Positions 31,132-34,842 of a DNA stretch of 34,842 bases are shown in pieces (positions within the stretch are counted from its first letter, which is position 1; each line of letters starts with the position of its first letter). Source of the DNA: Curtobacterium sp. UCD-KPL2560 (lineage in GTDB: Bacteria > Actinomycetota > Actinomycetes > Actinomycetales > Microbacteriaceae); contig NZ_MCIG01000028.1 in NCBI RefSeq assembly GCF_001705035.1, forward strand, positions 1-34,842, written 5' to 3'. The notes under the pieces are model-generated. The model saw only the letters and a list, made by a program, of their open reading frames with translations, was not told the DNA's origin and did not search any database. Both the position numbers and the translations under genes were made by a program.

Positions 31132-31991
31132 CGGACCACGTCCCCCCACGCGTACCGGACGGTGGTCGCGTCCACGACGAGCAGCGAGTCCGGGTCCCGG
31201 TCGAACAGGCCCGGCAGGCCGACGGCTGCGGGGAGGTCGCCCTCGAGCCGCTCCAGGACGGCCGAGCGGACGGTCAGGGGTGCGTGCTGCCGCTGCCAGA
31301 ACAGCGTCCTCGACAGCAGCCGGGCGTGGATGCCGGCACGGTCGGTGAGCTCGACGGCCAGCGGGTCCTCGACGACCGCACCGGCCACGACGCGCACGGT
31401 GGCGTCGTGGCGGGGGCGGGGCGCGCCTCCCGACCGTCCGGTCGTGGCCCGCAGCCCGGACCAGGCGGGACGGGCCCCGGAGCCGGCGTCTCCGGACCCA
31501 CCCGGACCGGCCAGCCGCGACCCGAGCGCGCGTCCCGCCCACCGCAGCGGGTGCGCGGCGCGGGCCGGGTGGCGGACGGACCGGTGCTCGACGGTGTCCC
31601 CGCGACGTCGGGCGCGCGTGTGCGCGAACGTGTACGGCACGCCGAGCAGCGCGTGCGCGGCGACGATCGCCGGGACGTTCGACGTGTCGACGGTCCGGTG
31701 GACCACCCCGCGCCGGCCGCGGTCGTCCACCGTGAGCACCTCGATCGTGACCTCCGTCATCGACCCGAGTCGACGCGAGGGCGGGAACGGCGGGACGCTC
31801 GTCTCCCGGAACACGTACGCCGACAGGCCGACCCAGGCGCTGCCGTCGACCACGTCGGGACGCGTCCCCGGCGGCAGCAGCCGGGCGAGCTGTGCGGGCT
31901 CGCGGCGCCAGTGCGCGAAGACGACGTCCTCCCAGGCGTGCACCGTCACCGGACGGTGGCGCAGCGGTGCGGACGCCCGGGTGTCGGTCAC
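31128..31991 (-). CDS. DUF2071 (YqjF-like) protein
   Basis: A 287-residue protein of the DUF2071/YqjF family, which has an acetoacetate decarboxylase-like beta-barrel. The N-terminal AWEDVVFAHWRREPAQLARLLPPGTRPDVVDGSAWVGLSAYVFRET segment is diagnostic, and VPYTFAHTRARRRGD and LTDRAGIHARLLSRTLFWQRQHAPLTV lie in the later strands. Residues about 155-200 contain a Gly/Ala/Arg-rich stretch not expected in the family; its DNA includes a GCGCGCCTCCCGACCG copy of the palindromic repeat (31418-31433). It overlaps the genes on each side by GTGA. Confidence 0.85.
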   Translation of the reverse strand: MTDTRASAPLRHRPVTVHAWEDVVFAHWRREPAQLARLLPPGTRPDVVDGSAWVGLSAYVFRETSVPPFPPSRRLGSMTEVTIEVLTVDDRGRRGVVHRTVDTSNVPAIVAAHALLGVPYTFAHTRARRRGDTVEHRSVRHPARAAHPLRWAGRALGSRLAGPGGSGDAGSGARPAWSGLRATTGRSGGAPRPRHDATVRVVAGAVVEDPLAVELTDRAGIHARLLSRTLFWQRQHAPLTVRSAVLERLEGDLPAAVGLPGLFDRDPDSLLVVDATTVRYAWGDVVR

Positions 31992-32386
31992 CGCTTCGAG
32001 GCGTGCCGGCCGACGCGGGCGGCCCACGCGACGAGCGGGGCCTGGAGCGGGAGGCGGAGCACCGACACGAGCCGCGAGGCGCGCGTCGACCGCGGGCTGT
32101 CGAGCAGGTCGCGCGCCATCGTCACGTTCGCCGGGAAGACCGCGAGGAACAGGGCCGCGGCCGCCCAGCCCGAGGGGCGGCGGGTCGCCGGGACCGCGAG
32201 GCCCACCGCGACGACGAGCTCGGCCAGGCCCGAGGCCAGCGTGGTCGTCCGGGGCGGGAGGCCGTCCGGGACGATCCGGTCGTAGGTGCGGGGGCGCAGG
32301 AAGTGGGTCACGCCGGCACCGCCGAGCAGGACCGCGAGGGCCGCCGCGGTGCGGTCCGCGCGTCGGGTTCGTTCACGTCGTCGCAT
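31988..32386 (-). CDS. DoxX/MauE-like membrane protein
   Basis: A 132-residue protein with an Arg-rich start and about three or four membrane helices (TAAALAVLLGGAGVTHFL, LASGLAELVVAVGLAVP, WAAAALFLAVFPANVTMA). The pattern HFLRPRTYDRIVPDGLPP before the second helix and the AELVVAVGLAVP segment match the DoxX-like family. It is the first gene of the operon with DUF2071 and DUF1810. The function is unknown; some relatives act in thiol or quinone redox. The ATG at 32386 is supported by CACGAT 6 nt upstream. Confidence 0.83.
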   Translation of the reverse strand: MRRRERTRRADRTAAALAVLLGGAGVTHFLRPRTYDRIVPDGLPPRTTTLASGLAELVVAVGLAVPATRRPSGWAAAALFLAVFPANVTMARDLLDSPRSTRASRLVSVLRLPLQAPLVAWAARVGRHASKR

Positions 32387-32392
32387 GGGTCC

Positions 32393-32398
32393 ATCGTG
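32393..32398 (-). promoter_or_regulatory. -10 element, leaderless DoxX operon
   Basis: CACGAT on the minus strand lies 6 nt before the ATG at 32386. Confidence 0.5.
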
Positions 32399-32461
32399 CC
32401 CGCACCAGGGATCCGCGGTCCAGGTTCGCGGCACGTCGCGCGGTCGGTCGGGCTCGGCCGG

Positions 32462-33877
32462 TCAGGCCAGCGCGGTCGCCACCAGGTCCAGCACGGCCGC
32501 CGCGACCTCGGCCTTGCTGCCCGCGGTCTCCTGCACGACGGCGCCGCCGGGGACGAGCACCTCGATCGCGTTCTCCTCCCGCTCGAAGCCCGCCGACCAG
32601 CTGACGTGGTTCACGACGAGCAGGTCGGCCGGCTTCCGCGCGATCTTCGCCCGGCCGAGTGCGATCCGGGCGTCGCGGTCCGGCTCGGTCTCGGCGGCGA
32701 AGCCCACGATCACCTGGCCGGTCCGGCGTGCCGCGACGAGCTCGGCGAGCACGTCGGGGTTCCGGACGAGCTCGAGGGTCATGGTGTCGCCCTGCTCGTC
32801 CTTCTTGAGTTTCTCGGTGCGCACCTCGGTCGGCCGGTAGTCGGCGACCGCGGCGGTCATCACGACGACGTCGGCGTCGGCCGCCGCTGCGTGCACGGCC
32901 TCGGCGAGCTCGACGGCGGAGCCCACCGGCACGACGGTCGCGTTGAGTCCCGCGGTCAGCGAGGCGTCGACGTTCGCGGCGACCACGGTCACGGTCGCGC
33001 CGCGTCGGGCGGCGTCCACCGCGATCGCCAGGCCCTGCCGGCCGCTCGAGCGGTTGCCCACGAAGCGCACCGGGTCGACGGGCTCGCGCGTGCCGCCCGC
33101 GCTCACGACGACACGGACGCCCGCGAGGTCGCCCTGCTCGCCGCGGGCGGTGGTGCCGGTGGGTGGCGCGGTGGCCGCCCGGGTCGCGGTGCCCGCGCTG
33201 GTCCGCTGGTCGGCCGGGAGGCCCGTCCCGCGTCCGTCGGTCCCGCCCGCGGTGGTCCGCTGGTCGCCCGGGAGGCTCGTCCCGCGTCCGTCGGTCCCGC
33301 CCGCGTCCGACAGGTGGCCGGTCGGGGCGCGGTCGAGCACCGCGAGCGCCGCCGCGACGATGTCCTCGGGCTCGGACATGCGGCCGATCCCCGCGTCGTC
33401 CCCGGTGAGCGCGCCGACGACCGGGCCGACGACGTGCACGCCCCGCTCGCGGAGCGTCCGCAGGTTCGCCCGGGTGGCGGGGTGCTCCCACATCTGCGGG
33501 TGCATCGCCGGCGCCACGACGACCGGGGCCTCGGTCGCGAGCAGCGTCGTGCCGAGCAGGTCGCCCGCGAGGCCCGCCGCCATCCGGGCGAGGGCGTCGG
33601 CGGTCGCGGGGGCGACCACCACGAGGTCGGCACGGCGACCGAGCGCCACGTGCCGGACCTCGGCCACGTCGTCCCAGACGCTCGTCGTGACCGGGTTCCG
33701 GCTCAGGGCCTCGAGTGTCGGCAGCCCGACGAAGCGCAGTGCGCCCTCGGTCGGGACGACGTGCACGTCGTGCCCGCGCTTCACGAGGTCACGGACGACC
33801 CCGACGGCCTTGTAGGCGGCGATCCCGCCCGTGATCCCCACCACGACGGACAGACGGCGAGCAGCTGCGGCTTCCAC
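32462..33877 (-). CDS. coaBC: Bifunctional phosphopantothenoylcysteine decarboxylase / phosphopantothenate-cysteine ligase
   Basis: A 471-residue enzyme for two steps of coenzyme A synthesis. CoaC (about 8-185) has the flavin start GITGGIAAYKA, catalytic H76 in VAEVRHVALG and VAPAMHPQMW (the actinobacterial form of the PxMNxxMW motif). CoaB (about 255-471) starts LAGVRVVVSAGGTREPVD and contains FVGNRSSGRQG, AVADYRP and EKLKK. The protein is longer than the roughly 410-420 usual, because the linker (about 187-255) holds two 18-residue repeats of GGTDGRGT(S/G)LP(G/A)DQRT(T/S)A. The GTG at 33877 is preferred over 33886, because the TAGCGT hexamer would overlap the latter but is 7 nt before the former. 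Confidence 0.95.
   Translation of the reverse strand: MEAAAARRLSVVVGITGGIAAYKAVGVVRDLVKRGHDVHVVPTEGALRFVGLPTLEALSRNPVTTSVWDDVAEVRHVALGRRADLVVVAPATADALARMAAGLAGDLLGTTLLATEAPVVVAPAMHPQMWEHPATRANLRTLRERGVHVVGPVVGALTGDDAGIGRMSEPEDIVAAALAVLDRAPTGHLSDAGGTDGRGTSLPGDQRTTAGGTDGRGTGLPADQRTSAGTATRAATAPPTGTTARGEQGDLAGVRVVVSAGGTREPVDPVRFVGNRSSGRQGLAIAVDAARRGATVTVVAANVDASLTAGLNATVVPVGSAVELAEAVHAAAADADVVVMTAAVADYRPTEVRTEKLKKDEQGDTMTLELVRNPDVLAELVAARRTGQVIVGFAAETEPDRDARIALGRAKIARKPADLLVVNHVSWSAGFEREENAIEVLVPGGAVVQETAGSKAEVAAAVLDLVATALA
33195..33302. repeat. 54-bp tandem repeat inside coaBC
   Basis: Copies 33195-33248 and 33249-33302 are in frame with the coaBC gene (18 codons each). Each contains a GGCCGGGAGGCCCG or GCCCGGGAGGCTCG core related to the dispersed palindromic repeat. 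They encode the extra linker repeats. Confidence 0.85.
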
Positions 33878-33884
33878 GTCGGTC

Positions 33885-33890
33885 ACGCTA
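33885..33890 (-). promoter_or_regulatory. -10 element, leaderless coaBC
   Basis: TAGCGT on the minus strand lies 7 nt before the GTG at 33877, and overlaps the alternative GTG at 33886. Confidence 0.55.
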
Positions 33891-33905
33891 CCCGGCCGCC
33901 CGTGC

Positions 33906-33911
33906 GAGGAT
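33906..33911 (+). promoter_or_regulatory. -10-like element, NRDE gene
   Basis: GAGGAT lies 7 nt before the ATG at 33919. With the coaBC hexamer 16 bp away it forms a compact divergent promoter pair. Confidence 0.45.
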
Positions 33912-33918
33912 CGGACCC

Positions 33919-34707
33919 ATGTGCACCGTCGTCGTCCGCGTCGACCCCGCGGCCGAGTGGCCCGTCACCGTGCTCGCCCTGCGCGACGAGTCGCCCGAGC
34001 GTCCGTGGGACCCGCCGGCCGCATGGTGGCCCGACCGCGACCCGACCGTCCGCGGCGTGCGGGACCGCTCCGCCGGTGGAGCCTGGCTCGCCGCGTCGGA
34101 CCGGGCAGGACTCGCGGTCGTCCTGAACCGCGCCGAGCCCGTGCCGAGCGCGGACGGGACCTGGACCACCCGCGGGGTCGTGCCGCTCGACGCCGTCGAC
34201 GGGGTCCTCCCCGGTGCGGACGGCGTGCTGCCCACGACCCGCGCGTTCAACCTCGTGCGTGCCACGGCCGACGGCGTCGAGGTCGTCACCTGGGACGGCA
34301 CGACCGTGACCACGACCGACCTCGGACCCGGCGTGCACATGGTCACGCACGGCGCCGCCGACGACCCCGCGGCTCCGCGCATCGGGCGTTGGCTCAGCGC
34401 CTTCCGCGAGGCCGCTGCCCCGGACGGCCCGCCGGTCATCGGCCCGTTCGACGAGCTCCGCACCGCCGACGCCGGAGCCGACGCCGGTGACGGGTGGAGC
34501 GGCTGGTTCGGGCTGCTCGCCGAGTCCGCGGCGCTGCCCTCCGACGACCCTGACGCGATCCTCCGCGACGCCGTGGAGCCCGACGGGCACGTCGCGACCC
34601 TGTCGATCGTCGCCGCGGCGGTCGGACGGGACCGGACGGTGCTGCAGCACGCGCGGCTCGAGCGCCCCGGCCGGCTCGACGGATCGGTCGAACTGCACCA
34701 CGCCTGA
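33919..34707 (+). CDS. NRDE (TANGO2)-family protein
   Basis: A 262-residue protein starting MCTVVVRVD, the hallmark of the NRDE/TANGO2 family where Cys2 follows the start methionine and may act as an N-terminal nucleophile. It continues with VLALRDESPERPWDPPAAWWPDRDPTVRGVRDRSAGGAWLAASDRAGLAVVLNR; the NRDE-like 'RDES' and the GGAWLA/LNR motifs are family signatures. Function in bacteria is unclear; links to heme or lipid trafficking are reported for the eukaryotic members. It is divergent from coaBC with 41 bp between start codons. Confidence 0.9.
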   Translation: MCTVVVRVDPAAEWPVTVLALRDESPERPWDPPAAWWPDRDPTVRGVRDRSAGGAWLAASDRAGLAVVLNRAEPVPSADGTWTTRGVVPLDAVDGVLPGADGVLPTTRAFNLVRATADGVEVVTWDGTTVTTTDLGPGVHMVTHGAADDPAAPRIGRWLSAFREAAAPDGPPVIGPFDELRTADAGADAGDGWSGWFGLLAESAALPSDDPDAILRDAVEPDGHVATLSIVAAAVGRDRTVLQHARLERPGRLDGSVELHHA

Positions 34708-34726
34708 CCCGGGGTGGTGTCCCGGG
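34708..34726 (+). terminator. Hairpin after the NRDE gene
   Basis: CCCGGG (34708-34713) and CCCGGG (34721-34726) can pair right after the NRDE stop. Confidence 0.35.
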
Positions 34727-34795
34727 CCCGACCCGGACGCCGGTGCCTGTGCGGACCGGCAGCCGCCGAGCCGTCCCGGGGTGCCCGCCACGGCG

Positions 34796-34801
34796 TACCT
34801 T
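34796..34801 (+). promoter_or_regulatory. -10-like element near the window end
   Basis: TACCTT lies 8 nt before a GTG at 34810, close to the spacing seen at other leaderless genes. Confidence 0.35.
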
Positions 34802-34809
34802 CACGCCTC

Positions 34810-34842
34810 GTGACCCCCACCACACCCCGCCGATCCGGCGAC
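34810..34842 (+). CDS. Probable start of a partial gene
   Basis: A GTG preceded by a TACCTT hexamer opens a frame that stays open to the window end and begins VTPTTPRRSGD. Only 11 codons are visible, so no product can be named. Confidence 0.3.
   Translation, partial: MTPTTPRRSGD

Overview
The window is very GC-rich and densely coded, with third-codon positions almost all G or C, frequent GTG starts and 4-bp ATGA/GTGA overlaps inside operons. Together with SufS-SufU, a DtxR/IdeR-type iron box, DesK/DesR-type signalling and many promoters placed for leaderless mRNAs, this points to an actinobacterium, most likely a Microbacteriaceae such as Curtobacterium. That placement is inference. I see no rRNA, tRNA, CRISPR array, transposase or phage gene.

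Layout. 1-1900: a perfect 64-bp inverted repeat ending at the start codon of a ClC channel/antiporter gene, a 29-bp tandem repeat, and a small MT0933-type antitoxin-like gene. 1976-3774: sufS-sufU. 3788-7885: an SRPBCC protein, a flavin monooxygenase of the NtaA/SnaA type, an acetyltransferase, a VIT-family iron/manganese transporter behind an iron box, and a VOC protein. 8136-15574: an allantoin utilisation cluster (NCS1 permease, allantoin/hydantoin racemase, allantoinase, ureidoglycine-glyoxylate aminotransferase, allantoate amidohydrolase, RpiR regulator). 15691-16366: a cysteine hydrolase whose last codons form the first unit of a 38-bp tandem repeat. 16407-20159: an ABC-2 exporter plus DesK/DesR-type two-component operon. 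20228-22941: two unknown proteins, an acetyltransferase and an M19 dipeptidase. 23220-24739: cysK-cysE. 24846-25894: a YjbR protein and a MOSC protein meeting tail to tail. 26103-27895: a small basic peptide gene, an ECF sigma factor, an Asp23/Gls24-domain partner and a second small Asp23-like protein. 28088-30552: a secreted transglycosylase-like protein, a MarR and a GntR/FCD regulator. 30661-32386: DoxX-like, DUF2071 and DUF1810 operon. 32462-34707: coaBC and a divergent NRDE-family gene. A probable partial gene starts at 34810.

How the parts work together. The allantoin genes take up allantoin, equilibrate its enantiomers, open the ring, release ammonia and pass nitrogen to glyoxylate. 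cysE-cysK makes cysteine, and SufS mobilises its sulfur to SufU for Fe-S assembly. The sigma/Asp23 operon looks like a self-contained envelope-stress switch.

The most unusual features are: (i) a family of short palindromic repeats with the core GGACGGGAGGCGCG, found between genes and apparently also in frame inside linker regions of coaBC, the histidine kinase and the DUF2071 gene; (ii) a window-wide rule that an A..T hexamer lies exactly 6-7 nt before the start codon, which fixes many starts; and (iii) the sigma-Asp23 operon.
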